Source: Gillisia limnaea DSM 15749
GTDB taxonomy: Bacteria; Bacteroidota; Bacteroidia; Flavobacteriales; Flavobacteriaceae
Reading direction: 5' to 3'
NCBI RefSeq assembly: GCF_000243235.1
Contig: NZ_JH594606.1
Coordinates: 2,662,572 to 2,726,571, forward strand
Length of the DNA: 64,000 nt
The notes beneath the pieces were generated by a model. The model was not told the DNA's origin. It searched no databases and saw only the letters and a list, made by a program, of their open reading frames with translations. Positions 25,917-34,969 of this stretch are shown here, piece by piece (position 1 is the first letter of the stretch; every line of letters starts with the position of its first letter). A program made the translations under genes and the position numbers.

Positions 25917-26696
25917 CTAGATTTTAGAGAAAAGCTTTTCCATCTTTTCGTGTTCTTCTTTTGCCAGCTCTTCATCAACCAAAATTCTACCACTATGCTC
26001 ATCTGTGATGATCTTTCTTCTGCCTGCAATTTCCACAATTACCTGTGGTGGGATAGTGAAATAAGAACCTCCTGAAGCTCCACGCTCTACCGCTACTACT
26101 GCTAAACCGTTTTTAACGTTGGTTCTTATGCGCTTATAGGCACTTATCAATCTTTCTTCAATTTGAGTTTCAAATTCGTTGGATTTTTTCACCAACAATT
26201 CTTCCTCTTTTTGAGTTTCAGCCAAAATAGCATCTAATTCTCCTTTTTTGTGAACGAGATGTTTATCGCGATCGTTTAAACGTTCCTTGGTTTGAGCGAT
26301 CACCTCTTTTTTCTGCTCGATTTGAGCTTTGTGTTCTTTAATGTGTTTTTCAGCAAGTTCAATTTCAAGTTCCTGAAATTCGATCTCTTTGCTTAAAGCA
26401 TTAAATTCACGGTTATTCCGAACATTTTTTTGTTGTTCGGTATATTTTTTTATTGCTGCTTTAGAATCATCAATAAGAATTTTTTTGTTCTTAATGTCTG
26501 CATCAACCGATTCCAAATCAGTTTCTAACTTTTGTATACGTGTGTTTAACCCGGCTACTTCGTCTTCTAAATCTTCAACCTCCAGGGGAAGTTCACCTCG
26601 TACATTTCTAATTTCATCGATTCTGGAATCAATTAGTTGAAGATCGTACAACGCTCTTAACTTCTCTTCTACAGTAACATCGGTTTTTTTTGCCAT
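25917..26696 (-). CDS. C4-type zinc ribbon family protein that has lost its cysteines
   Basis: 259 aa. A long antiparallel coiled coil (about residues 10-190) is followed by a C-terminal domain with FTIPPQVIVEIAG and SGRILVDEE. These align with the LPPQ and CGRIL blocks of the zf-RING_7/DUF164 family. The protein has no cysteine at all, so the zinc site is gone (GASGGSYFTIPP where CGxCH is usual). It follows the Nif3 gene by 2 bases, a pairing often seen in Bacteroidota. Role is unknown; a nucleic-acid or scaffold function is only a guess. Confidence 0.85.
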   Translation of the reverse strand: MAKKTDVTVEEKLRALYDLQLIDSRIDEIRNVRGELPLEVEDLEDEVAGLNTRIQKLETDLESVDADIKNKKILIDDSKAAIKKYTEQQKNVRNNREFNALSKEIEFQELEIELAEKHIKEHKAQIEQKKEVIAQTKERLNDRDKHLVHKKGELDAILAETQKEEELLVKKSNEFETQIEERLISAYKRIRTNVKNGLAVVAVERGASGGSYFTIPPQVIVEIAGRRKIITDEHSGRILVDEELAKEEHEKMEKLFSKI

Positions 26697-26698
26697 AG

Positions 26699-27793
26699 TT
26701 AATAATACTTGATAGGATTGGTTTTTGTATTCGATAAAATAAGTGCAAAATTACTAATTTTTTTGCTAAGATACGAATGTAATAGGTTTTTTGTGTATTG
26801 CTCACTTTCATAGTGTCCAACATCTGCTAGTACCAGCTTTTGTTCGGCTTTATAGAAATCATGATACTTTAAATCTGCTGTTATAAAAAAGTTGGCACCG
26901 GCTTTTTTTGCATTTTCAATGGCGAAGCTACCACTGCCTCCTAAAACTGCTACCTTTTTTACTGGTTTCCCCAACAATTCTGAATGCCGGATGCATCCTG
27001 TTTTGAATATGTTTTTTATTTCAGAAAGGAAAACAGATTCTTCTTTTTCTTGTTTTAGATCTCCAATCATGCCCATTCCTATTTGCTGGTTTGAATTATC
27101 AAGGGTAGTAATTTCATAGGCCACTTCTTCATAAAGATGGTTTTTGAACAGCGCTTTAAGGATTTGCTGTTCCAGATGTGCAGGAAAAGTAATATTTATC
27201 TGGGTTTCTTTCTCAAAATGAGTTTCTCCACTGCTGCCAATAACAGGATTGGCATTTTCATCTGGTTTAAAACTTCCAACTCCTTCCAGATTAAAGCTGC
27301 ATTCATCATAATTCCCAATACTTCCCGCACCTGCCTCAAACAATTTTTGTCTTAATTCTGCGGCTTGCGCGGTTGGGGTGTAGGTTGTTAATTTTTTGAT
27401 GGTCTTTTCTTTAGGGATTAGGATCCTGGTGTTTAGGAGATCCAGCTTGTCACAAATCATTTTATTGACTCCCAGACGGTGATTATCCAGGGCCGTATGT
27501 ATCGCGTAAATCGCGATGTTGTTTTGAATAGCTTTTATCACTGTTCTTTCTACATAATTAGCTCCATTCAACCTTTTTAATCCTGAGAATATGATGGGGT
27601 GAAAACTCACTATTAAATTACAGTTTGTATCGATGGCTTCGGCTACTACTTCCTCGAGGGTGTCCAGCGTGATGAGGATGCCGGTTAATTTTGTTTCTGG
27701 CTGGCCAACCAATAAGCCTACATTGTCAAAATCTTCAGCGGTGGAAACGGGCGCAAAATCTTCCAGATGTTTGATGACCTCTGCAATTATCAT
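26699..27793 (-). CDS. Nif3-like dinuclear metal center protein
   Basis: 364 aa, the long form of the Nif3/YbgI family with an inserted middle domain (about residues 130-230). Metal ligands are visible in SFHPIIFSGLK, YAIHTALDNH and, at the C-terminus, DVGHYESEQ. These proteins form hexameric toroids with a two-metal site; biological function is unsettled, with GTP cyclohydrolase- or YqfO-like roles proposed. It leads an operon with the zinc-ribbon-family gene and diverges from lpxK with 45 bases between start codons. Confidence 0.9.
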   Translation of the reverse strand: MIIAEVIKHLEDFAPVSTAEDFDNVGLLVGQPETKLTGILITLDTLEEVVAEAIDTNCNLIVSFHPIIFSGLKRLNGANYVERTVIKAIQNNIAIYAIHTALDNHRLGVNKMICDKLDLLNTRILIPKEKTIKKLTTYTPTAQAAELRQKLFEAGAGSIGNYDECSFNLEGVGSFKPDENANPVIGSSGETHFEKETQINITFPAHLEQQILKALFKNHLYEEVAYEITTLDNSNQQIGMGMIGDLKQEKEESVFLSEIKNIFKTGCIRHSELLGKPVKKVAVLGGSGSFAIENAKKAGANFFITADLKYHDFYKAEQKLVLADVGHYESEQYTKNLLHSYLSKKISNFALILSNTKTNPIKYY

Positions 27794-27838
27794 AAATTCT
27801 TATTTTATTTCAAATATAAATATTATACTTTCGTCTGG

Positions 27839-28849
27839 ATGAGAATCTTTAGAAAATTCCTTTTTCCATTTGCGCTTTTGTACGGTTTGGTGATGCTTCT
27901 TCGCAATTTTTTATATGATACAGGTTTCTTTAAATCTACAAAATTTGCATTTCCTGTTATTTGTGTTGGAAACCTGAGTGCTGGTGGGACGGGAAAAACT
28001 CCTATGATAGAATATCTTCTGGATCTGCTTTCCAGGAAATATAAGGTGGCTGCCCTTAGCCGGGGTTATGGAAGGGAGACAACCGGTTTTGTTTTGTTAA
28101 ATGGAACTGAACCTGCCAGGGAAGTGGGGGATGAGCCCCTTCAGTTTAAATCCCGATTCAAAGATGCTATAATCGCCGTTGATGAAAATAGGGTTCATGG
28201 GATTTCACTTCTAAAAAACAGGTTTTCTCCGGAAGTGGTATTGTTGGATGACGCTTTTCAGCATAGAAAGGTTAAAGCAGGGCTAAACATACTTTTAACC
28301 AGTTATGGTGATTTATATATGAATGATTTGATGTTGCCAACGGGGAATTTAAGGGAGCCTTCCATTGGTGCTGAAAGAGCCCGGATTATTGTGGTAACCA
28401 AATGTCCTGTGAACTTAACCAAAAAAGAACAGGATGAAATAAGGAAAAAGCTGAAATTAAAGAATCACCAAAAATTATACTTCAGTTATATCGAGTATGC
28501 TGAAAATATTTATAATGAAAATGAAGAAATTTCTCTAAGTGCTCTTTTGGAAGAAAAGATAACCCTTGTAACGGGGATAGCAAATCCCAGTCCTTTGTGT
28601 CAGCATCTTGATAAATTGAAAATAGACTTTACCCATATTAAATTCCCAGATCATCATAATTTTTCTTCCTTAGATTTGAAGAAGTTTACTTCTGCCTCCA
28701 GAATTCTTACCACAGAAAAAGATTACATGAGATTAAAGAATTTGCTTTCTCATCCCGGATTATACTATCTGCCTATTAAAATGAAATTTATTAGCAATGC
28801 TGAAGGATTCAAAAAGGAATTATCACACTATGTATTAACTGAAAAATGA
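27839..28849 (+). CDS. lpxK: Tetraacyldisaccharide 4'-kinase
   Basis: 336 aa from the ATG at 27839, where a membrane-associated N-terminus (MRIFRKFLFPFALLYG) begins. The P-loop GGTGKTP is at 49-55, with SRGYGRETTGF and DDAFQHRKVKAGLNI downstream. The enzyme phosphorylates the lipid A disaccharide precursor at the inner membrane. A TACTTTCG box (27826-27833) ends 5 bases before the ATG, arguing against any upstream start and for a leaderless message. An intrinsic terminator overlaps the stop codon. Confidence 0.93.
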   Translation: MRIFRKFLFPFALLYGLVMLLRNFLYDTGFFKSTKFAFPVICVGNLSAGGTGKTPMIEYLLDLLSRKYKVAALSRGYGRETTGFVLLNGTEPAREVGDEPLQFKSRFKDAIIAVDENRVHGISLLKNRFSPEVVLLDDAFQHRKVKAGLNILLTSYGDLYMNDLMLPTGNLREPSIGAERARIIVVTKCPVNLTKKEQDEIRKKLKLKNHQKLYFSYIEYAENIYNENEEISLSALLEEKITLVTGIANPSPLCQHLDKLKIDFTHIKFPDHHNFSSLDLKKFTSASRILTTEKDYMRLKNLLSHPGLYYLPIKMKFISNAEGFKKELSHYVLTEK

Positions 28850-28869
28850 GGTGCAAAAAGCACCTCATT
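28845..28869 (+). terminator. Intrinsic terminator of lpxK
   Basis: AATGAGGTGC (28845-28854) and GCACCTCATT (28860-28869) form a perfect stem around AAAAA, followed by TAATTTT. The stop codon TGA lies in the left arm. Confidence 0.75.
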
Positions 28870-28953
28870 TAATTTTGGCTAATTCAAACTATATATTCTT
28901 TTTCGGTATATAATTTTAATTGCAATTGCAATTTCAAATTATATGCCAAAAGC

Positions 28954-31188
28954 TTAAGCCTGAACTTTATTTGCGGCCAGATGCAAATTGATTTTGTGGA
29001 AAAACTCTTCTGTTTTATATGGTTTAGGTATAATATCTGTAAATCCGTTTAAGTAGAATTCATCAAGATTCTCGTCAAGTGTAACGGCTGTCAAGGCAAC
29101 AATAGGAATTTGATCATCAAATTTTCTTATTTCAATAGTCGCTTCAATTCCACTTATTCCTGGCATATGTATATCCATCAAAATGAGGTCAAAATTGTTT
29201 TTTTTCACCTTTTCAATAGCAATAGTACCATTATCGGCAATATCACATATCACCAAATGTTTTTCCAAAATCTTGCGGGTTATCATTTGGTTGATCTTGT
29301 TATCCTCTACAATAAGAATGCGTTTGTTATGCATCATATCATTGGAAAGTGCGGCACTGGGCGTGTTGGGGTTTGTAATTCCTGCTAACTCCTCGAATGC
29401 TTCAAACTTAAGGTCGAATGTAAAGGAGGAACCTTTGCCTAATTCACTATCAAGGTGAATATCACTGCCCATTAAATTCAATAAATTCTTGACAATTGAA
29501 AGGCCTAAACCTGTTCCTCCAAATTTCCTGTTTATTTGCAGGGAGCCCTGTGTGAAATTATCAAAAATCGCACTTTGTTTTTCTTTAGTGATTCCTTCAC
29601 CATTATCTTTTATTTGAAAATGAAGAAATAATTGTTTGCCAACCTGGTTAACTTTCTTAACAGCTATCCAAATGTCCCCATTATCGGTAAATTTAATTGA
29701 GTTTCCTATCAAATTGATTAGGATCTGAGAGATTTTAAGCGGATCTCCTTTTAATTTTTTTGGAATTTCAGGATCGAAATCGAAATGTAAGGTCGTCTTT
29801 TTTTCATCGGCCGAATTTTTCAGGGCGATGAGTACATCAGAAATGCGCTTTTCCAGGTTAAATGAAGTTTCAAGGATATCAACCTTTTTTGCTTCCAGTT
29901 TATTTAGATCTAAAATATTGTTGATTAGGGAAAGCAGGTATTCTCCTGAAAATTTGAGGGAATTTAAATGTTCCTTCTGATTTTCGGTAGGGCTTTCTTC
30001 TAATAGTAGGTGTGTTAATCCTGTTACAGCATATAATGGTGTGCGAAGTTCATGCGTGATGGTGGAAAGGAACTGCGCCTTAGCCATAGATGCTTTTTCA
30101 GCATTTTCTTTAGCGATGGTAAGTTCATCATTTTTCTTTTGAAGCAAATCGTTAGCGCGTGCGCGAAGATTGTTATTTTTATAAAGCGATAAAGTTAATA
30201 AAGACAAGATAGTAATAAGTGCCACACTCAAAATGGTGGTGAGTTTATTTACTTTTAGAGAGCGCTCCTGTTCGGCATTTTGTCGTGAAAGCTCCTTTAA
30301 GTTGGTTCGCATAGCATCTACCCCGTAGCGTGTATTTGCGTCTATGGCCAGAACTTCCTTATTCATATTAAAAATTGAATCCTTTACTTTAGTGCTGGTC
30401 TGGAGATAGCTCAGGGAGTTTTCAAAATCTCCTTGTTCTTCGGCAATCCGACTTAAAATTTTGGTGGATTGTATGAACATACTTCCATAATTATTATCTT
30501 TAGCAATTTTCAGGGATTTTAAAGCTTCAGATTGAGCCAAATCATATTTACCCTTTATGAAATTAATCCTTGCCTTATAATAATATAATCGCGATTTTTC
30601 ATACTTATTTACGCTTTCGGCTAAATAAATCTCGGCATTATTTAACTGGGTAAGAACGAGCTGTCGGCTTTTTTCAGAATTTTTAGAATTCAGGTTATTT
30701 ATTGCCCTGTTTAGAGAAACAATCCCAAGGTATTCCGTATCATTTACTTTTAAATAATAATCTTCAGCTAAATCCAAATAATTATTAGCCCGATCAAATT
30801 TATTTTGTGCGCTTAAAATTTTCGAATAATTAAGATAACTATATGCAAGTCCTGCCTCGTCTTCTATTTCTCTTTGAATTGAAATTGCACGTTGGAGTTC
30901 TGTATCTGCCCGGTCATATTCGTGGCGTATGTAATAAAGCGAGGAGAGAATACCGCTGGAAAGAGCGATGTATTTTTGATCGTTAACTTGTTTTGCTTTT
31001 TCCAGCGCCTCATTTAGCTGGGTATGCGCTTGCTGAAAATCTAAAACATTTATTGAAATTTCGGCTTCATTTAGTAATTGAAGGATTTCCATATTCTTCC
31101 TGGAAATTTCATCCTCTTTTTCTTGCTGAAAAGCAGATGAAGAATAGCAGCTGAACAGGAAAATAAGCGAAAAAAGTAATTTCTTCAT
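28954..31188 (-). CDS. Hybrid sensor histidine kinase with TPR sensor and receiver
   Basis: 744 aa. A signal peptide (to about residue 20) is followed by tetratricopeptide-like helical repeats (about 30-280), presumably periplasmic, and one TM helix (about 316-336). Then come HisKA with His379 in THELRTPLY, HATPase_c (N box INLIGNSIKF about 491-500, GGTGLGLS 557-564), and a C-terminal REC domain with Asp672 in LMDIHMPG. No DNA-binding domain is present, so a separate output protein is expected. It is last in a lipA-gap-kinase run (36-base gap to gap). The signal it reads is unknown. Confidence 0.92.
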   Translation of the reverse strand: MKKLLFSLIFLFSCYSSSAFQQEKEDEISRKNMEILQLLNEAEISINVLDFQQAHTQLNEALEKAKQVNDQKYIALSSGILSSLYYIRHEYDRADTELQRAISIQREIEDEAGLAYSYLNYSKILSAQNKFDRANNYLDLAEDYYLKVNDTEYLGIVSLNRAINNLNSKNSEKSRQLVLTQLNNAEIYLAESVNKYEKSRLYYYKARINFIKGKYDLAQSEALKSLKIAKDNNYGSMFIQSTKILSRIAEEQGDFENSLSYLQTSTKVKDSIFNMNKEVLAIDANTRYGVDAMRTNLKELSRQNAEQERSLKVNKLTTILSVALITILSLLTLSLYKNNNLRARANDLLQKKNDELTIAKENAEKASMAKAQFLSTITHELRTPLYAVTGLTHLLLEESPTENQKEHLNSLKFSGEYLLSLINNILDLNKLEAKKVDILETSFNLEKRISDVLIALKNSADEKKTTLHFDFDPEIPKKLKGDPLKISQILINLIGNSIKFTDNGDIWIAVKKVNQVGKQLFLHFQIKDNGEGITKEKQSAIFDNFTQGSLQINRKFGGTGLGLSIVKNLLNLMGSDIHLDSELGKGSSFTFDLKFEAFEELAGITNPNTPSAALSNDMMHNKRILIVEDNKINQMITRKILEKHLVICDIADNGTIAIEKVKKNNFDLILMDIHMPGISGIEATIEIRKFDDQIPIVALTAVTLDENLDEFYLNGFTDIIPKPYKTEEFFHKINLHLAANKVQA

Positions 31189-31224
31189 CAGGGGGTGGCT
31201 CGTACTTAATATTGTTAAATATAG

Positions 31225-32232
31225 TTATTTCTTTGAAACCAAAGAAATTAAATCTAATAACCGGCTGGAATATCCTATTTCGTTATCATACCAGCCTATA
31301 AGTTTTATTAAATTCCCTCCTATTACAGATGTCATTTGAGCGTCGAAAATACAGGAATGTGGATCGCCGGAAATATCAATAGAAACAAGGGGTTCTTCGG
31401 TATAACTAAGATAATTTTTAAGGTAGGTCTTAGACGCCTCTTTAAAGGCTTTATTGATTTCTTTAATCGTGGTGGGTTGAAGCACATTTATAGTCATATC
31501 TGTAAGAGAACCATTAGGAACCGGAACGCGTATTCCGCAACCACCAATAACATCTTTTAAGTCTGGGAATATTTTGGTTAAGGCTTTAGCGGCACCGGTT
31601 GTAGTTGGGATGATAGAAAGTGTTGCAGCCCTTGACCTTCTTAGGTCTCTATGTGGTTTGTCATGTAAACTTTGATCGGAAGTATAGGAATGAATTGTGG
31701 AAATATAAGCGTGTCTTACACCAAAGTTCCTTTTGATAACTTCCAGCATAGGTGCTGCATTATTCGTGGTACAGGATGCATTGGAAATTATTTTTTCACT
31801 TCCATCAAGAATGTTTTCATTAACTCCTAAAACAACCATTTTAATTTGATCATCTTCCGGTGGCACAGAAAGAATTACTTTTTTAACCCCGTCCTGAAGA
31901 TGAAACTCCAGATCCTCTGTTTTTTTGAATTTTCCCGAACATTCTATTACATACTCCACTCCGTATTTTGTCCATGGAATATCTTTTGGGTGAGCGTGAT
32001 TTAAAACCGGGATTTTCCGGCTCTCTATGTTTATAAATGAATTTTTAGAAGAAATGTTTTGCTGTAACCTACCATGAATACTGTCATATTTTAAAAGGTG
32101 GGTTAGGGTAGTAGCATCTGCAATATCGTTGATTGCAACTATTTCTATCTTATTATTTCCTATTAAAAGTCTGAATAAGTTGCGACCAATACGACCAAAA
32201 CCGTTGATCCCAATTTTTATTTTTTCAGCCAT
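31225..32232 (-). CDS. gap: Type I glyceraldehyde-3-phosphate dehydrogenase
   Basis: 335 aa. NAD-binding INGFGRIGRNLFR at 9-21, Asp36 in AINDIAD (NAD preference), and the catalytic Cys154 in SNASCTTNNAAP. The C-terminal WYDNEIGYSSRL is canonical. It converts glyceraldehyde-3-phosphate to 1,3-bisphosphoglycerate in glycolysis or gluconeogenesis. It lies 18 bases after lipA and before a sensor kinase, an unusual setting. It may be one of two gap copies in the genome. Confidence 0.94.
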   Translation of the reverse strand: MAEKIKIGINGFGRIGRNLFRLLIGNNKIEIVAINDIADATTLTHLLKYDSIHGRLQQNISSKNSFINIESRKIPVLNHAHPKDIPWTKYGVEYVIECSGKFKKTEDLEFHLQDGVKKVILSVPPEDDQIKMVVLGVNENILDGSEKIISNASCTTNNAAPMLEVIKRNFGVRHAYISTIHSYTSDQSLHDKPHRDLRRSRAATLSIIPTTTGAAKALTKIFPDLKDVIGGCGIRVPVPNGSLTDMTINVLQPTTIKEINKAFKEASKTYLKNYLSYTEEPLVSIDISGDPHSCIFDAQMTSVIGGNLIKLIGWYDNEIGYSSRLLDLISLVSKK

Positions 32233-32250
32233 GTTCTGTGCAGAGGGGAA

Positions 32251-33123
32251 TTAAGTTAAATGTTTTTGAGCTTTGTAGGAGGATCTTACCAGTGCACTGC
32301 TTTCTACATGTCGAAAGCCTAAATCCATGCCTATGGCTTCGTATTTTTTGAATTGTTCGGGAGTTATGAATTCTTTTACGGGTAAATGTTTTTTACTTGG
32401 TTGTAAATATTGGCCAATGGTTACAATATCAACATCCACGCTTCGCAAATCTTTAAGGCTTTGAATAACTTCATCCTCTTCTTCCCCAAGCCCTAACATG
32501 ATCCCGGATTTGGTTCTTTTTATCCCGTTCTTTTTTAAATAATTCAGCACTTCTAAACTGCGCTCATATTTAGCCTGGATGCGTACTTCTCTGGTGAGAC
32601 GTTTTACGGTTTCCATATTGTGGGAAACAACTTCAGGGTTTACTGCAATTATTCTGTCGATATTTCGCTCATTTCCCTGAAAATCGGGAATAAGGGTCTC
32701 TAGTGTCGTTTCCGGATTCATTCTCCTAATAGCCTTCACGGTTTCAGCCCACAGAATGGAACCCATATCTTTTAGGTCGTCCCGGTCTACACTGGTAACA
32801 ACAGCGTGTTTTATTTTCATCAATTTAATAGAACGCGCAACTTTCTCTGGTTCATCCCAGTCTAAAGTTTCTGGTCTCCCTGTTTTTACGCCACAAAATC
32901 CACAGGAACGTGTGCAAATATTTCCAAGGATCATAAAAGTGGCAGTACCTTCAGACCAGCATTCCCCCATATTGGGGCAACTTCCGGCGGTGCAAATAGT
33001 ATGTAGATCGTATTTATCGACCAAGCCTCTTAACTCGGTATATTTCTTTCCGGTAGGAAGTTTTACACGCAGCCATTTAGGTTTTGGCGTTCGTATTGGT
33101 GCAGTTATAGTATCTGTAGTCAT
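32251..33123 (-). CDS. lipA: Lipoyl synthase
   Basis: 290 aa radical-SAM enzyme. The auxiliary cluster is CTAGSCPNMGEC (Cys44, 49, 55) and the radical-SAM cluster CTRSCGFC (Cys70, 74, 77). The C-terminal serine ligand lies in ESSALVRSSY. It inserts two sulfurs into octanoyl groups on lipoate-dependent enzymes. It is first in an operon with gap and the hybrid kinase. An exact -7 TATCTTTG sits at 33148-33141. Confidence 0.95.
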   Translation of the reverse strand: MTTDTITAPIRTPKPKWLRVKLPTGKKYTELRGLVDKYDLHTICTAGSCPNMGECWSEGTATFMILGNICTRSCGFCGVKTGRPETLDWDEPEKVARSIKLMKIKHAVVTSVDRDDLKDMGSILWAETVKAIRRMNPETTLETLIPDFQGNERNIDRIIAVNPEVVSHNMETVKRLTREVRIQAKYERSLEVLNYLKKNGIKRTKSGIMLGLGEEEDEVIQSLKDLRSVDVDIVTIGQYLQPSKKHLPVKEFITPEQFKKYEAIGMDLGFRHVESSALVRSSYKAQKHLT

Positions 33124-33140
33124 ATCAAAATTCTATGATT

Positions 33141-33148
33141 CAAAGATA
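33141..33148 (-). promoter_or_regulatory. -7 box of lipA-gap-kinase
   Basis: The minus strand reads TATCTTTG, an exact match to the Bacteroidota -7 element, 17 bases before the lipA ATG. No clear -33 TTTG. Confidence 0.5.
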
Positions 33149-33261
33149 CAATAATATGATGAAATGAGTAATTTAAGAAAGGGAGTCTTTCGGGGTTAAT
33201 TTCCCGATGACCGCACGTAGCCTTCGGGCGTTATTTCATCCAAGAACCGGAGATTTATTTT

Positions 33262-33288
33262 CTGGGCATATCTCGTGAGCGTGCCCAG
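33262..33288 (-). terminator. Hairpin after the sigma factor gene
   Basis: CTGGGCA (33262-33268) and TGCCCAG (33282-33288) form a perfect 7-bp stem with an inner CTC/GAG pair. It begins 11 bases past the stop codon at 33300 (minus strand) and is followed by AAAATAAAT, a weak tail for a terminator. Confidence 0.45.
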
Positions 33289-33299
33289 CAGTACTTGAT

Positions 33300-33869
33300 T
33301 TAGCTCTTTCTGGATTCGATGATCTGGGCTAATAATTTTTTTGCGCGCAACAATTTCACCTTGATATTATTCATAGGTTCTTCCAATTCTGTAGCGATCT
33401 CCTTATAAGATCTCTCCTGAAAATATCTAAGGTTGATCACTTTTTGATAATGCGGTTTCAATTGTTTGATATCGCTTAGCAATTGCGCAAGATGTTGCTC
33501 ATTTATAAGGATATCTTCTATGGTAGGAGTTTCATCGGCGATTTTGTAAACTTTTTCGCTGGATTCATCTGCCGTATTGCCGCGAATTGATGCTTTCTTT
33601 TTTCGAATAAGGTCTATATGGATGTTCCTGGAAATGGTTATGAGCCAGGTTTTGAAATTGTAATTTTCATCAAAAGAAGAAAGTTTATCAAAGGCTTTCG
33701 AAAAGGTTTGAATAGTGATTTCTTCAGCATCATACTCATTCCTGGTCCTTTTTAGCTGAAATGCATATACATCACTCCAAAAGGTGTCCAGTAAATATTT
33801 AAAGGCTGCCTGATGCCCGGCCTTTGCTTGCTCTATTTGTTGAAGAAGGATAGCGGGATTTATTTCCAA
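33300..33869 (-). CDS. RNA polymerase sigma factor, ECF/sigma-70 family
   Basis: 189 aa. The sigma region 2 block spans about residues 25-95 (FKTWLITISRNIHIDLIRKKK) and region 4 is near the C-terminus (LRYFQERSYKEIATEL ... VKLLRAKKLL), with a variable linker between them. It overlaps the end of the glycosyltransferase gene by 10 bases, so translation is coupled. No anti-sigma factor gene is adjacent, which is unusual for ECF sigma factors but typical of this conserved flavobacterial gene. Regulon unknown. Confidence 0.9.
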   Translation of the reverse strand: MEINPAILLQQIEQAKAGHQAAFKYLLDTFWSDVYAFQLKRTRNEYDAEEITIQTFSKAFDKLSSFDENYNFKTWLITISRNIHIDLIRKKKASIRGNTADESSEKVYKIADETPTIEDILINEQHLAQLLSDIKQLKPHYQKVINLRYFQERSYKEIATELEEPMNNIKVKLLRAKKLLAQIIESRKS

Positions 33870-34963
33870 TGAGTTGGCTTTGAGAAAATATTACTGATAA
33901 AGATATAGAATTGCGAGGAAATTAAAAACACTTCCAGAACTGGAAATAACCAAACCAAATCCATTTCATCCAGTTTTTTGGCCGATTTCCAGAAAACAAT
34001 ATATTGAATCAATAATCTAAGGGCCAAAATACCCAAAACCAAAGGCCATTGAACTTGAAGTATTAATAATAGAACAAGAAGGCACCAAAATATTAATTGG
34101 GAGCTGTAAAAAGTGCCGAGTAAAATTTTGTGCTGGAATTTATAATTGGAAGCAGTCGAGGAATGCCTGCGCTTCTGCAAGAGCCAGTTTTTATAATTTA
34201 ATTTTGGAACACTGCGGGTAATTGATTCCCGGTTAATACATATTGCTGTGTTTTTTGAGGATCCAGCCTGATTTACAAACAAGTCATCATCTCCTGAACG
34301 TACATGTAAATGAGTAGCAAACCCATTTTGATTGTAAAATTCTTCTGAAGAATAAGCTAGATTCCTTCCCACGCCCATATACGGGATGCCCCATTTTGAA
34401 TAAGAGAAATACTGCACAGCGGTAAGAAGAGTTTCAAAGCGGATTAGTAAATTTAAAAATGATTTTTTTTTCTTAATATATCCGCCATAACCGAGAATGA
34501 TGGTTTTTTCATTTTCAAATTTTGAAGCCATGGAAGTTATCCATTGACCGCTTACAGGAGTACAATCGGCATCGGTAAAAAGAAGATAATTGTTTTTCGC
34601 CTTTTTTATTCCCAGGGTAAGTGCATATTTTTTCTTTCCCCAGAAGGCTTCATTGTTGATAACATTTACCAGTTTTACGCGATTGTCTTCAGCAGCAAAA
34701 TTTTCCATTACCTCCAGGGTAGTGTCGGTAGAAGCATCATTGATAAGGATTACCTCAAAATTGGGGTAATTCTGGTTTAATATAGAAGGTATAAATTGCT
34801 GAAGGTTTTCTGCTTCGTTTTTTGCGCAAATTATTACTGAAACAGGTAGGTTGACACTTTTGGAATCAACGTTAATTGCGTTAGCAAAACTAAAATATCC
34901 TATGTAAAATAGGATATTTATAAATGAGATTATTAAAAAGAATACCAGTAAAAATATTGCCAT
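33860..34963 (-). CDS. Membrane-bound family 2 glycosyltransferase
   Basis: 367 aa. An N-terminal TM helix (about 3-25) precedes a GT-A domain starting PVSVIICAKNEAENL. It has the metal-binding DAD at 131-133 (LFTDADCTP) and a processive-type QKRRHSS motif near residue 270. Two or three TM helices close the protein. It probably makes a lipid-linked or exported polysaccharide at the inner membrane; the sugar is unknown. It is second in an operon after a 68-aa membrane protein (6-base gap) and before the sigma factor. Confidence 0.88.
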   Translation of the reverse strand: MAIFLLVFFLIISFINILFYIGYFSFANAINVDSKSVNLPVSVIICAKNEAENLQQFIPSILNQNYPNFEVILINDASTDTTLEVMENFAAEDNRVKLVNVINNEAFWGKKKYALTLGIKKAKNNYLLFTDADCTPVSGQWITSMASKFENEKTIILGYGGYIKKKKSFLNLLIRFETLLTAVQYFSYSKWGIPYMGVGRNLAYSSEEFYNQNGFATHLHVRSGDDDLFVNQAGSSKNTAICINRESITRSVPKLNYKNWLLQKRRHSSTASNYKFQHKILLGTFYSSQLIFWCLLVLLLILQVQWPLVLGILALRLLIQYIVFWKSAKKLDEMDLVWLFPVLEVFLISSQFYIFISNIFSKPTHWK

Positions 34964-34969
34964 ATAGTT

